A DNA stretch of 64,000 nucleotides, taken from contig NZ_JAKMCS010000001.1 of NCBI RefSeq assembly GCF_022662195.1, positions 496,001 to 560,000 of the forward strand. The letters run 5' to 3'. How positions within the stretch are numbered: the first letter of the stretch is position 1; the number at the start of each line of letters is the position of its first letter. Shown piece by piece: positions 26,531 to 35,553 of the stretch. This DNA comes from Aestuariivivens insulae. GTDB lineage: Bacteria > Bacteroidota > Bacteroidia > Flavobacteriales > Flavobacteriaceae. The notes below the pieces were generated by a model. That model was not told the origin of the DNA, did not search any database, and saw only the letters and a program-made list of their open reading frames with translations. The position numbers and the translations under genes were made by a program.

Positions 26531-27610
26531 ATGAACAAACCCTTGGGTGAAAATGTTTGTATTCTTGTTGACAGTCTATCTCACGGTGGGGCAGAAAGAA
26601 TGGCAGCCAATTTATCAAAAGTTTTGGCTAATCAAAATCATAAGGTATTAGTAGTTTGTTTCAGAGATGGAGTTAGTTATGAGTTTTCTGGTATACTTAT
26701 TAATTTAGGTTTAGATGAGTTTAAACTAAAACAATTAAAGCAAATACAAAAAATTTTTAGGTTAAAAAGGACTTTAGAGAAATATAAACCTGAGGTTATA
26801 ATCGATTTCAGAACTCGAAATCGTTGGTTTATGGAATATGTCTTATATCAATTCATATTAAAAAGATTTAAGGTAATTTATACTATACACAGTTATAAGT
26901 TAGACTATCATATTCCAAAGGGAAACTTTTTTAAAACAGTATATAATAATAGTCAAATAGTTTGTGTTTCAAAAGCCATAAAACATCACATTGAACATAC
27001 ATACAGTTTTCAAAATATTAACTATATACCAAATGCTATTGATTTAGTTGCGATAACAAAAAAGTCTATTCTAGAAGATTTTGAAGAAGACTTTATAATT
27101 GCGGTTGGTAGGTTGAATAATGAAATTAAACAATTTGATAAACTTATAGAAAGTTATGCTCAGTCTAATTTAATTTCAAAAAAGATTAAATTGTATATTT
27201 TAGGAGAAGGTAAGGATAGAGAGGCTTTGTCTAAATTGATTAAATATTTAAATTTAGAAGCTTATGTAAAGCTTTTTGGGTTTAAGGAAAACCCTTATGT
27301 TTACATAAGAAATGCTAAGTTTTTAGTCTTATGTAGTAAGCATGAAGGTTTACCAATGGTTATTTTGGAGTCTTTGGCATTAAAAACTCCTGTTATTGCT
27401 TTTAATTGTGTTTCTGGGCCGTCAGAAATGATTGTACATAAGGAAAACGGTTTATTGGTTGAAGATCAGGATTTTAATGAGCTTTGTAAGGCGATAGATT
27501 ATTTAATTGATAATAAATTTGTTATCAAAGAAATGGAAGAGAATACCTTAAAATATTTTGAACCATATTTATTAAAAAACCAATATTTGTATTGGAAACC
27601 ACTCTTGTAA
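26531..27610 (+). CDS. Glycosyltransferase family 4
   Basis: 359 residues with the GT4 hallmarks. SLSHGGAERMAANLSKVL is the acceptor-side start, AVGRLNNEIKQFDKLIESYA the donor-domain entry, and EGLPMVILESLALKTPVIAF the EX7E-type catalytic/nucleotide-sugar motif. It probably transfers a hexose or HexNAc with retention. The stop codon abuts the ATG of the downstream ketoisomerase gene with no spacer. Confidence 0.88.
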   Translation: MNKPLGENVCILVDSLSHGGAERMAANLSKVLANQNHKVLVVCFRDGVSYEFSGILINLGLDEFKLKQLKQIQKIFRLKRTLEKYKPEVIIDFRTRNRWFMEYVLYQFILKRFKVIYTIHSYKLDYHIPKGNFFKTVYNNSQIVCVSKAIKHHIEHTYSFQNINYIPNAIDLVAITKKSILEDFEEDFIIAVGRLNNEIKQFDKLIESYAQSNLISKKIKLYILGEGKDREALSKLIKYLNLEAYVKLFGFKENPYVYIRNAKFLVLCSKHEGLPMVILESLALKTPVIAFNCVSGPSEMIVHKENGLLVEDQDFNELCKAIDYLIDNKFVIKEMEENTLKYFEPYLLKNQYLYWKPLL

Positions 27611-28018
27611 ATGAAGACCATAAATGATATTCAAATAGTTGATCTACCTAAGATCTGTGATATTAGGGGCAATATTTCGGTAATAGAAAATAATACACTG
27701 CCATATAAGGTAGAGAGAGTTTATTACTTGTTTGATGTTCCTAGTAGTGCCAGAAGGGGAGGGCATTCACACATTAAACAGAGTGAGTTTTTAATTGCGG
27801 TAAGTGGTAGCTTTAATGTCTTGTTAAAAGATGGGTTAAACGAAACAATCGTAACACTAAATAAACCTGATAAAGGATTGCTTATACCAAATGGAATATG
27901 GCGTGAACTTGAGAATTTTTCTTCTGGTGCAGTTTGTTTAGTTCTAGCTTCAGATGTTTACTCTGAAGATGATTATATTAGGGATTATAATAAGTTTGTA
28001 GCTTTAAAAACTAAGTAG
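27611..28018 (+). CDS. dTDP-4-oxo-6-deoxyhexose 3,4-ketoisomerase (FdtA/QdtA-type cupin)
   Basis: 135 residues, a single cupin of the WxcM/FdtA type. The metal-free active-site pair is His52/His54 in RGGHSHIKQSE. DIRGNISVIE near the start and IPNGIWRELENFS at the end are family signatures. It converts dTDP-4-oxo-6-deoxyglucose to a 3-oxo sugar, the substrate for the DegT aminotransferase at 21489. Whether the product leads to Fuc3NAc- or Qui3NAc-type sugar cannot be told by eye. It overlaps the convergent glycosyltransferase gene by 8 bp. In many loci it sits next to the aminotransferase, but here five genes intervene. Confidence 0.87.
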   Translation: MKTINDIQIVDLPKICDIRGNISVIENNTLPYKVERVYYLFDVPSSARRGGHSHIKQSEFLIAVSGSFNVLLKDGLNETIVTLNKPDKGLLIPNGIWRELENFSSGAVCLVLASDVYSEDDYIRDYNKFVALKTK

Positions 28019-28946
28019 AAACCCTAATGTTAATTTTTAAAAGTATTAATTTTACTTTGTTTAATAATACTGTAATAACCCTAGGGATTTTTAAAAGAAA
28101 AAGCTGCTTAATACTTAAATTGCCATAATCAATATTCTTTAAAACTTCCTTTGCTTGTTTTCGGTTTCCTTCGAGCTTATACAAATGGGAAAAAACATAT
28201 CGGTATTGGTCCAAATACTTTTTTAAAGATAAGTTACTTTTTGCTTGAAATTCATAGTCATCTAAATTGGGAAGTCTTTTTGTTGAAATATTCGTCCTGG
28301 TCATTTGACCAGGGACATCACAATTTTTTTCTATCAAGGCTTTATAGGAATAAGCTACTTTCATATTTGGGCAATACTCAAGGTAAAAAGCGACATCCTC
28401 AGCATAAGTTATGGCAACATCAAAAATCTCATGGTTATTAAAGCTACTTTTTTTGAAACACATGCTACTAGGGCATACAATGGGGTGGTTGAGGTTTGCT
28501 AAAAAGAAGTCGTCGATAATGAACGACTTATTTTTAAGCCTTCGTGAGATGTTTTTTGAAGGTTCAAATTTATGCTTGTCTGAATATTTTTCTATATAAT
28601 CCGTACCATAAATAGCAGCTTTTGGAAAAGTGTCGTGCAGATGTTTAATAGAAGATAGGTAATAGGTCAGCCAAATATCGTCTGCATCCAATAGGGCGAT
28701 TACCAATCCAGATGATATCTTAATGCCATTATTCCTTGCTGCCGACAACCCTAGATTATCTTGATTTAGTACAATTATTCTATGGTCCTCAAACCCAGAA
28801 ACCACGTCCAAACTCCCATCCGTACTCCCATCATTAACAATAATCACTTCAAAATCCTGAAACGACTGGTTAAGTACACTGTTTAATGTGTCTGCGATAT
28901 AATCTTCTTTGTTGTAAAGTGGTATAATTACAGAAAAAAACGGCAT
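28011..28946 (-). CDS. Glycosyltransferase family 2
   Basis: 311 residues. A GT-A domain carries FSVIIPLYNKEDYI at the start, NDGSTDGS for nucleotide binding at 39-46, GLSAARNNGI, and the metal-binding DADD at 87-90. The C-terminal 100 residues are helical and less conserved. It is likely to add a sugar during assembly of the surface polysaccharide. It closes the locus on the reverse strand, with 8 bp of 3' overlap with the ketoisomerase gene. Confidence 0.88.
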   Translation of the reverse strand: MPFFSVIIPLYNKEDYIADTLNSVLNQSFQDFEVIIVNDGSTDGSLDVVSGFEDHRIIVLNQDNLGLSAARNNGIKISSGLVIALLDADDIWLTYYLSSIKHLHDTFPKAAIYGTDYIEKYSDKHKFEPSKNISRRLKNKSFIIDDFFLANLNHPIVCPSSMCFKKSSFNNHEIFDVAITYAEDVAFYLEYCPNMKVAYSYKALIEKNCDVPGQMTRTNISTKRLPNLDDYEFQAKSNLSLKKYLDQYRYVFSHLYKLEGNRKQAKEVLKNIDYGNLSIKQLFLLKIPRVITVLLNKVKLILLKINIRVST

Positions 28947-29022
28947 AAATCATGGCTTATTTAGCAAAAATAATGTTTTCAGTCACTTGATGTGATTTTT
29001 GATTAACTTTATAGTAAAAAAG

Positions 29023-29547
29023 ATGAAAGCGTTATTTTTTTTTATAATGGTATTGTGCGTTACTTCCTGTGCACCAATATACGTTAACTACGATTTCGAA
29101 AAGGGCACAGACTTCTCCCAATACAAAACGTATAATTACTACAGCGATATGCAAACCGGTTTGAATGAGTTGGATACCAAACGTTTGCTGGATGTTTTGG
29201 ACGAAGAGATGAAAGCCCAAGGATTTGTGTTGTCTGATGATCCAGACTTTTTTATAGATATAAAGAGCAGTGAGTTTCAATCGGTACAACGTAATACAGT
29301 AGGCGTGGGCGTGGGCGGAAGTGGCCGTAATGTAGGTGGGGGCATTTCAATAGGTTTGCCTATTGGGCAAGCCAATGTTAATAGACAGATCACTTTCGAT
29401 TTTGTAGATGAAAAAAATAACAAAGGCTTATTTTGGCAAGCGGTGAGCGAGTCTAGCTTTAACCCTAATGCTGAGCCAGAAAAGAGAGAGGCACATTTAA
29501 AAGCTATAGTAAAAAAAGTGTTGGACAAATACCCACCCAAGTCCTAA
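29023..29547 (+). CDS. DUF4136 lipoprotein
   Basis: I start at the ATG at 29023 (MKALFFFIMVLCVTSCAP), with a lipobox VTSC at about residues 13-16, giving 174 residues. DUF4136 domain: VNYDFEKGTDFSQYKTYNYY, the FFIDIKSSEFQSVQR segment, a glycine-rich GVGVGGSGRNVGGGIS loop and a C-terminal VLDKYPP. An outer-membrane-associated lipoprotein of unknown function, common in Bacteroidota. It stands as a single gene. Confidence 0.85.
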   Translation: MKALFFFIMVLCVTSCAPIYVNYDFEKGTDFSQYKTYNYYSDMQTGLNELDTKRLLDVLDEEMKAQGFVLSDDPDFFIDIKSSEFQSVQRNTVGVGVGGSGRNVGGGISIGLPIGQANVNRQITFDFVDEKNNKGLFWQAVSESSFNPNAEPEKREAHLKAIVKKVLDKYPPKS

Positions 29548-29864
29548 AACTTTAATTGTATTTATTGATTAGCCACTATTGAGCCAGTAGTAAAAGCTTT
29601 GTTCAAAATTTATGTTTTGTCCCCTTGAGCATAGCCGAAAGGTTGGCAAAAAGATCTCGACTGCACTCGATGTGACAGTTTTGAGCTATAACTGGCATAA
29701 TGGCGGATATGCGAATTGTATTTTGTAGTTTTACAAAAATAGGTTAGACATTATGAAATGCCCATTAACAAAATTTGCAAACCAATCGAAATTGACAATA
29801 GGGGCATCGCACCTGCCTGCCGGCAAGGCAGGTCTGACCATTAAAAACAAATAAATATTAACAG
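29548..29864. repeat. Spacer with flavobacterial intergenic palindromes
   Basis: A 317-bp spacer without a gene. It holds two palindromic elements. Around 29622-29681 there is a repeat with half-sites CTTGAGCATAGCCGAAAGG and TCTCGACTGCACTCGATG. At 29811-29833 a GC-rich hairpin has arms ACCTGCCT and AAGGCAGGT. Both look like the short interspersed palindromes typical of flavobacterial genomes. Confidence 0.7.
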
Positions 29865-30587
29865 ATGAAAATATTAAAAGGTAAGGTTGCCCTTATAACT
29901 GGAGGGTCTAAGGGTATAGGTTTTGGAATTGCCAAAGCCTTAATGGGCGAAGGCGTGCATGTGGCGGTAACCAGTAGGAATGAAACATCAGCCCAACAGG
30001 CCGCAGAGCAATTAAATGCAAGTGCAGGTGATGTAAGTGCTATTGGTATTCAGGCAGATGTGAGAAGTTTTGAGAGCCAACGAGAGGCGGTAAAATTAGT
30101 ATTGGATCAATTTAATCAGTTGGACATCGTTATTGCCAATGCGGGTTTAGGGCATTTTGCCAGTATAGAAGACCTAACGCCACAACAGTGGCAGGAAACT
30201 ATCGACACAAACTTAACAGGGGTGTTTTATACTATAAAATCTTCGGTAGAAGCATTAAAACAATCCAAAGGTTATTTCATTACCATTTCCAGTTTGGCAG
30301 GTACTAATTTCTTTGCTAAGGGTTCGGCCTATAATGCCAGTAAGTTTGGGCTGACTGGTTTTACACAAGCCGTTATGTTAGATTTGCGACAACACGACGT
30401 AAAAGTTAGTACCATCATGCCAGGGTCGGTTTCGACCCATTTTAATGGCAATAACCCAGACGAAACAGATGCTTGGAAAATCCAAATAGAAGATATAGGG
30501 GAACTGGTTGTCGATTTAGTTAAAATGAACCCAAGAACCTTGCCCAGTAAAATTGAGGTACGTCCAACAAGACCACCAAGCAAATAA
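29865..30587 (+). CDS. Short-chain dehydrogenase/reductase (FabG-like)
   Basis: 240 residues of the classical SDR type. GGSKGIGFGIAKAL (residues 13-26) binds the cofactor, NAGLGHF follows strand 4, and the catalytic set is ISSLAG then YNASKFGLTGFTQAV. The TSRNE after strand 2 points to NADP(H). It is closest in pattern to 3-oxoacyl-ACP reductase-like proteins, but no fatty-acid genes are adjacent, so the substrate is unknown. Confidence 0.85.
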   Translation: MKILKGKVALITGGSKGIGFGIAKALMGEGVHVAVTSRNETSAQQAAEQLNASAGDVSAIGIQADVRSFESQREAVKLVLDQFNQLDIVIANAGLGHFASIEDLTPQQWQETIDTNLTGVFYTIKSSVEALKQSKGYFITISSLAGTNFFAKGSAYNASKFGLTGFTQAVMLDLRQHDVKVSTIMPGSVSTHFNGNNPDETDAWKIQIEDIGELVVDLVKMNPRTLPSKIEVRPTRPPSK

Positions 30588-30669
30588 ATCAAGGTGTGTT
30601 ATTTGCTGGTGATGGCTCATTTTTAAACAAAAGAGGAAAGTTTAATTTTATAGTTTCGACCTAAGTTTT

Positions 30670-31620
30670 ATGATGAAATTTTTGCTTCCATGTCTTCTTC
30701 CCATTATTGTTTTTAGTCAAACAGAATTTGATCAAGCCAATCGGTTAGTACAAGATAAAGACTTTGTTAAGGCAGAGCAATTAATGCTTCAATATCTTAA
30801 AGTTAATCCTAATAGCTTACAGGCCATAGAACTTTTGGGTGATGTTTATGGACATCAAAAGAAATGGGATGAAGCTATAGGCGAATATCAAAAATTGATG
30901 GAAGCCAATACCAATAATGCCAATTACCATTACAAATATGGTGGGGTTTTGGGGATGAAAGCTTTAGAGAATAAATTAAAAGCCATTGGGCTTATTGGAG
31001 GTATTAAAGCCTCATTTTTAAAAGCTGCAGCGTTAGACCCTAACCACATAGAAGCCCGTTGGGCCTTGGTAGAACTGTATATGCAATTACCAGGGATTTT
31101 TGGAGGAAGCAAAAGCAAATCCTTAAAGTATGCCGAAGAGTTGGAAAAGCTTTCAACTGTAGATGGCTATTTGGCTAAAGGTTATATTTATGAATATGAT
31201 GACGAACCCCAACTGGCCGAAAGATATTATAAGCTGGCCATAAACGAAGGAGGCTCATTAACCTGTTTCAATAAGTTGGTAGGGCTTTACGAAACGACAA
31301 AGGAACCAGAAAAAGCCATTAAAACTATTGAAGAAGCACAACAAAAGCACAGTCGCAATGCCTTACATTATCAAATAGGAAAAATTGCGGCAGAGTATAA
31401 CATTCAGCTCCAAAAGGGGGAGCAATGCTTAAAGATTTATATAAAAAATTATTCGGTACAAGATGGCGTGCCTAAAGCTTGGGCGCACTATCGCTTGGCA
31501 CAAATCCATATGCATAAAAATAACAAAGACCAAGCGTTAATGTATATAGATTTAGCTTTAACAGAACTTCCAAAAGTTAAACAATTCATCACCCAAAAAG
31601 ATAAGATTGTTAATATGTGA
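30670..31620 (+). CDS. Tetratricopeptide-repeat protein with signal peptide
   Basis: 316 residues. An N-terminal signal peptide (MMKFLLPCLLPIIVFSQ; a start at the second Met, 30673, is equally possible) is followed by TPR units from about residue 20 onwards, for example FVKAEQLMLQYLKVNPNSLQ and KWDEAIGEYQKLMEANTNN. More degenerate units continue to the end. It is presumably a periplasmic scaffold with no recognisable catalytic part. It lies upstream of mpl but is separated from it by about 120 bp. Confidence 0.8.
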   Translation: MMKFLLPCLLPIIVFSQTEFDQANRLVQDKDFVKAEQLMLQYLKVNPNSLQAIELLGDVYGHQKKWDEAIGEYQKLMEANTNNANYHYKYGGVLGMKALENKLKAIGLIGGIKASFLKAAALDPNHIEARWALVELYMQLPGIFGGSKSKSLKYAEELEKLSTVDGYLAKGYIYEYDDEPQLAERYYKLAINEGGSLTCFNKLVGLYETTKEPEKAIKTIEEAQQKHSRNALHYQIGKIAAEYNIQLQKGEQCLKIYIKNYSVQDGVPKAWAHYRLAQIHMHKNNKDQALMYIDLALTELPKVKQFITQKDKIVNM

Positions 31621-31738
31621 TTTTTAAAGTGCTTGTCACTATTAAAGATTAGCTTTTAAATATGTTTGAGTTTCTTGTTTTTAATGATTTTTAAACTTTA
31701 CACTTTGAACTTTAAATTCAGAAGTAGATATTTGCTGT

Positions 31739-33100
31739 ATGAATGTACATTTTATAGCCATAGGCGGTGCAGCCATGCACAATTTGGCATTAGCCCTTCA
31801 CAACAAAGGGTATAAGGTCACAGGAAGCGACGACACTATTTTCGAGCCGTCAAAGTCAAGGTTGACAGCCAAAGGGTTATTGCCAGATGCTTTTGGCTGG
31901 TTTCCAGAGAAAATTAATAAGCACCTTGATGCCATTGTTTTGGGGATGCACGCCAAAGCCGATAATCCAGAGTTGTTAAAAGCCCAAGAGCTAGGACTTA
32001 AAATTTACAGCTATCCAGAGTTTTTATACGAACAGTCTAAGCACAAAACCCGTGTGGTGATTGGTGGTAGTCATGGTAAGACCACTATTACCTCAATGAT
32101 TTTACATGTTATGCATTATCATGATAGAGACGTCGATTATATGGTGGGAGCTCAGTTGGAAGGTTTCGACGTTATGGTAAAGCTTACCGAGGATAACGAT
32201 TTTATAGTGTTGGAAGGCGATGAATATTTAAGTTCCCCCATAGACAGACGGCCTAAATTCCATTTGTACAAGCCCAATATTGCTTTGTTGAGTGGTATCG
32301 CCTGGGATCATATAAATGTATTTCCAACGTATGAAAACTATGTAGAGCAGTTTAGCATTTTTGTAAATTCCATAGTAAGTGGAGGGAGCATTAATTACAA
32401 TGCTGAAGACCCGGAAGTAGTGCGCGTTGTGGAAGCTAGTGAAAATACCATTCGAAAGATTCCGTACTATACCCCAGAATATACCGTTGAAAACGGACAA
32501 ACCCTGTTGGCCACACCAGAAGGCGATTTACCTATCGAAATTTTTGGCAAGCATAACCTAAATAACATGGCCGGGGCGAAATGGATTTGTCAGCATATGG
32601 GTATAGACGAAGACGATTTTTACGAAGCCATTGCCACCTTTAAAGGTGCCAGTAAGCGATTGGAGAAAATTGCGGAAAGCACAACAAGTGTAGCCTTTAA
32701 GGACTTTGCACATTCGCCAAGTAAAGTAAAGGCAACCACCAATGCCGTTAAAGAGCAGTATAGCGATAAAACATTGATTGCTTGTTTAGAACTACATACT
32801 TACAGTAGCCTAAATGCCGACTTTCTAAAAGAATATAAAGGCACTTTAGATGCAGCCGATGTTGCTGTGGTATTCTATTCACCACATGCCGTAGAGATCA
32901 AAAAACTGGAAGCAGTTACCCATGAGCAGATTGCTAAGGCTTTTCAGCGGGACGATTTAATGATTTATACCGATCCAGAGGCCTTTAAAGATTATTTATT
33001 TGCACAAGATTTTAATAACAAAACCCTATTGCTCATGAGTTCTGGTAATTATGGCGGTTTGGATTTTGATGCGGTTAAAGAGCTGGTCAAGGAACTTTAA
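31739..33100 (+). CDS. mpl: UDP-MurNAc:L-Ala-gamma-D-Glu-meso-Dap ligase (Mpl)
   Basis: 453 residues, typical Mpl length. The N-terminal UDP-binding domain begins MNVHFIAIGGAAMHNLALAL. The ATP loop is GGSHGKTT at 109-116. The central domain has FIVLEGDEYLSSP, and the C-terminal domain has KDFAHSPSKVKATTNA, as in Mpl rather than MurC. It reattaches recycled murein tripeptide to UDP-MurNAc in the cytoplasm. The last 40 codons are present a second time, slightly diverged, at 34239-34370, which implies a recombination event here. Confidence 0.93.
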   Translation: MNVHFIAIGGAAMHNLALALHNKGYKVTGSDDTIFEPSKSRLTAKGLLPDAFGWFPEKINKHLDAIVLGMHAKADNPELLKAQELGLKIYSYPEFLYEQSKHKTRVVIGGSHGKTTITSMILHVMHYHDRDVDYMVGAQLEGFDVMVKLTEDNDFIVLEGDEYLSSPIDRRPKFHLYKPNIALLSGIAWDHINVFPTYENYVEQFSIFVNSIVSGGSINYNAEDPEVVRVVEASENTIRKIPYYTPEYTVENGQTLLATPEGDLPIEIFGKHNLNNMAGAKWICQHMGIDEDDFYEAIATFKGASKRLEKIAESTTSVAFKDFAHSPSKVKATTNAVKEQYSDKTLIACLELHTYSSLNADFLKEYKGTLDAADVAVVFYSPHAVEIKKLEAVTHEQIAKAFQRDDLMIYTDPEAFKDYLFAQDFNNKTLLLMSSGNYGGLDFDAVKELVKEL

Positions 33101-33111
33101 GGTTAATAATA

Positions 33112-33164
33112 AAAATAGCAGAAAAGAAATGGATTTTTGAAGATGCTCCTTAACTGCTATTTTT
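33112..33164. terminator. Hairpin between mpl and the convergent outer-membrane gene
   Basis: An 11-bp perfect stem (33112-33122 with 33154-33164) with a 31-base loop lies between the mpl stop and the stop of the convergent gene. Both arms are AT-rich at the outer end, so it could act in either direction. The long loop lowers confidence. Confidence 0.55.
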
Positions 33165-33176
33165 ATACGAACATTA

Positions 33177-33746
33177 CTATTGGAATTTTATACCTAGGCT
33201 TATCCCATAAGACCTGAAAAAAATTGATTCAGGTGTTTCGTTTCCAAACACTAATGGCTTAGAGCCTGATAAGTCAAAATGGTTTATTTCATAGAAAGTA
33301 TTTAAGTTTAAATTAAATTTTTCTCTTTTCATGAATGGGAAACCAATACCTATCCTTAGATTGTTGCCTTTTTTAAATTTAGCTTTATTTACAGTAAGGT
33401 TGCCTGCATATTGTAAAAATACATAAACATTGTTGCTATCCACAAAATAATATTTTACATTACCTCCTATTTTGTACATAAAAAAATCTGCTCCATTTTG
33501 ATATTGAATTCCTGTTAATCCCCCTATGCTTAGTTTGTTAGAAAGCAAGTAGTTTAGAGTATATTGAAAAGCGAAACCTGATTTAGAATCTAAATTAATT
33601 TCGGTTCCTACATTATTAAAGGAATAATTATATTCTGATTTACTCGGAACTATAAAGTCTAAGTCTATGGAGGAAAACCATTTTTGTTGTGCATGTCCAT
33701 TTGTAAACAAAAATGAGAGTACTAAAATTAAAAATAATTTATTCAT
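33177..33746 (-). CDS. Outer-membrane beta-barrel protein, unknown
   Basis: 189 residues. The signal peptide MNKLFLILVLSFLFTNGHAQ is followed by alternating hydrophobic/polar strands (for example FAFQYTLNYLLSNKLSIGGL and IGGNVKYYFVDSNNVYVFLQ) and ends in SYGISLGIKFQ. This is the pattern of an eight-stranded OmpA/OmpX-like barrel. No specific family recognised. It lies inside the block bounded by two copies of the mpl 3' end, so it may have been brought in by recombination. Confidence 0.68.
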   Translation of the reverse strand: MNKLFLILVLSFLFTNGHAQQKWFSSIDLDFIVPSKSEYNYSFNNVGTEINLDSKSGFAFQYTLNYLLSNKLSIGGLTGIQYQNGADFFMYKIGGNVKYYFVDSNNVYVFLQYAGNLTVNKAKFKKGNNLRIGIGFPFMKREKFNLNLNTFYEINHFDLSGSKPLVFGNETPESIFFRSYGISLGIKFQ

Positions 33747-34238
33747 TTTTTCTTAAGTTTTATTTTTCAATATTTCTTTTTCGGATGAGCAGAGGAATAT
33801 CTTTATAGCCCCAATAAAACGAAGAGTTTCCCTAATTTTCTGCATTCAGTACATTATAGCTAAAGTTAGGATTGACAAGCTGATAATGATATTTCTAATG
33901 TAGGTTTTGGTTGTAAAAAGAAGATAACAGGATATTAGTAGTCTGTTTTTTAAATATTGGGTATTGTTGTTGGTTGTTCTATTTATAAGTTAGGATTTGA
34001 ACTAAATTAAACGGAATAAGATCTTTATAGGATGCTATTTCTCTAAAAATAACTGAGAGAATACCTAAAATTGTTTTTTCTTTTTTAAGATTATCCGAAC
34101 CAATATACTTGTATTTTAAAATGCATAACCGATGCCATAATGTTTTACCAAGATGGGTTGATTGTTCAGATATTTATTTTTTTCATTACTTGTTAAAGTT
34201 TGTAGCTTCGTAAAGCTTTTTTATGGGGGCATTCGATA
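33747..34238. other. AT-rich spacer with no gene seen
   Basis: About 490 bp without a credible reading frame on either strand. The final 35 bp or so (from about 34204) align without gaps, but weakly, to mpl just upstream of the conserved repeat. No clear promoter or RNA structure was found; the promoter of the outer-membrane protein gene must lie near 33750-33800. Confidence 0.5.
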
Positions 34239-34370
34239 ATTTATACCGATCCAGAGGCCTTTAAAGATTATTTATTTGCACAAGATTTTAATAACAAAAC
34301 CCTGTTGCTCATGAGTTCCGGTAATTATGGCTGTTTGGATTTTGATGCGGTTAAAGAGTTGGTTCTGTAA
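34239..34370 (+). pseudogene. Detached second copy of the mpl 3' end
   Basis: This segment matches mpl 32963-33088 base for base with five differences in about 126 positions and no gaps, then ends in its own TAA at 34368-34370. Four of the five differences are synonymous in the mpl frame (third position, or a first-position leucine change). That indicates divergence while still coding, so it came from another working mpl allele rather than from a fresh local duplication. There is no upstream coding part. It abuts the convergent amidase stop with a 1-bp gap. Confidence 0.85.
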
Positions 34371-34371
34371 C

Positions 34372-35418
34372 TTAATTTTCCGTAAAATCTTTTAGCAACC
34401 CATTAAATATCCAATGGGCAAGGGCTTGTCTATTGCCATAATCCAGAATACGTTTTTGGTCTTTACCATTTTTAATATTGCCCAATTCAATATATACCAT
34501 AGGAGGGAAGGTATTCCTGATTAAATACAAATGCCTTGGACTCACAGAACCAGCATATTCCCGGTTAGGTTGGTGTTCGGCATATTTTTCCTTAAAGGAT
34601 TCGTAAATATTTGTTGCCAGTCGTTTGCCGCTTTTACTGTTTTTATGATGGTAAAAAAAGACATCAATATTTTTGTTTACATTTCTACTGTCAACATGAG
34701 TAACAATAAGCCGCTGATAAGCCCCTTTGTGTTTCATGTATAAAGTGTTTACAGCTCTGGTGCGTTGCCGTAAACGTAAGGTTTGATTTAATGGAATTCG
34801 TTTTTTTAAGTAGCAAACTTCATCATCATCCATTTCTAAAATACGTTGGTCCCTAATGCCGTCATTTTCATCTTTAATAATAATATAGACCTTAGCGCCA
34901 TTGGCAAGCAAAAATTTAGCAAGCCGCAAGGTGACATCGTAAGCGTATTCATCTTCCGAAATGGTTTTGTTATTATAACTGGTAATAGCGCCCGGATCTG
35001 GGCCGCCATGGCCTGAGATTAAATAGTAAATGGCACCATCAAGTATGGAGCTTTCTTGTTCAAAAGTGCTGTGTTGCTCCCCAAAGAGCGGGTAGTTAAT
35101 TTTATTAAAGGTAAGACTGTCCAAGGGTTTTGAAGGTATGCTGTCATTAATATTAATAGTCTTAGGATCTTCAATAATAATTTCAGGCTTAGGTAATATG
35201 TATGCCTTACCAGCGACGAGACTATAATTAGGATTTAGATGAAGCTTGTTTAAATCTATAAATTGCTGAAAGTATTTGGTGGGATCTAACCCATTACTTC
35301 TTAATAAGCTATAAATACCATCACCTTTTTGGGCAATTACCGATTCAGCTTTAGATTGAGCAATAGTTTGAAGGCTAAAAAGAATAAAAAGTATGAAGAA
35401 GGGTAGTTTGTTGAGCAT
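34372..35418 (-). CDS. N-acetylmuramoyl-L-alanine amidase (Amidase_3) with LysM-like N-terminus
   Basis: 348 residues. The signal peptide (about 1-20) is followed by a LysM-like segment (VIAQKGDGIYSLLRSNGL, 27-44, to about 80), a linker and an Amidase_3 domain from about 125. Zinc-ligand candidates are H137 in SGHGGPDPGA, E157 in the SEDEYAYDV helix and H241 in VTHVDS. A glutamate in VYIELGNI near the end is the expected catalytic residue. It cleaves the amide between MurNAc and L-Ala in periplasmic peptidoglycan, for cell separation or turnover. It is convergent with the mpl fragment; mpl and amidase are both peptidoglycan-recycling functions. Confidence 0.88.
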   Translation of the reverse strand: MLNKLPFFILFILFSLQTIAQSKAESVIAQKGDGIYSLLRSNGLDPTKYFQQFIDLNKLHLNPNYSLVAGKAYILPKPEIIIEDPKTININDSIPSKPLDSLTFNKINYPLFGEQHSTFEQESSILDGAIYYLISGHGGPDPGAITSYNNKTISEDEYAYDVTLRLAKFLLANGAKVYIIIKDENDGIRDQRILEMDDDEVCYLKKRIPLNQTLRLRQRTRAVNTLYMKHKGAYQRLIVTHVDSRNVNKNIDVFFYHHKNSKSGKRLATNIYESFKEKYAEHQPNREYAGSVSPRHLYLIRNTFPPMVYIELGNIKNGKDQKRILDYGNRQALAHWIFNGLLKDFTEN

Positions 35419-35553
35419 ATATTAAAATTGTAAACGTATTTATGGAACGTTTCATTCCTAATTTTATTTGATTTCTTTAATTTGTAACTTTTTTGTCTTA
35501 AGAATATTGTTGATTATGAGTTCTTGTAATTTTACAATTGATAAAAAAGAAAA

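Noticed and set aside
33747-34238. A small gene in the spacer between the outer-membrane protein and the mpl fragment
   Set aside because: No frame of useful length with a start and protein-like composition on either strand.
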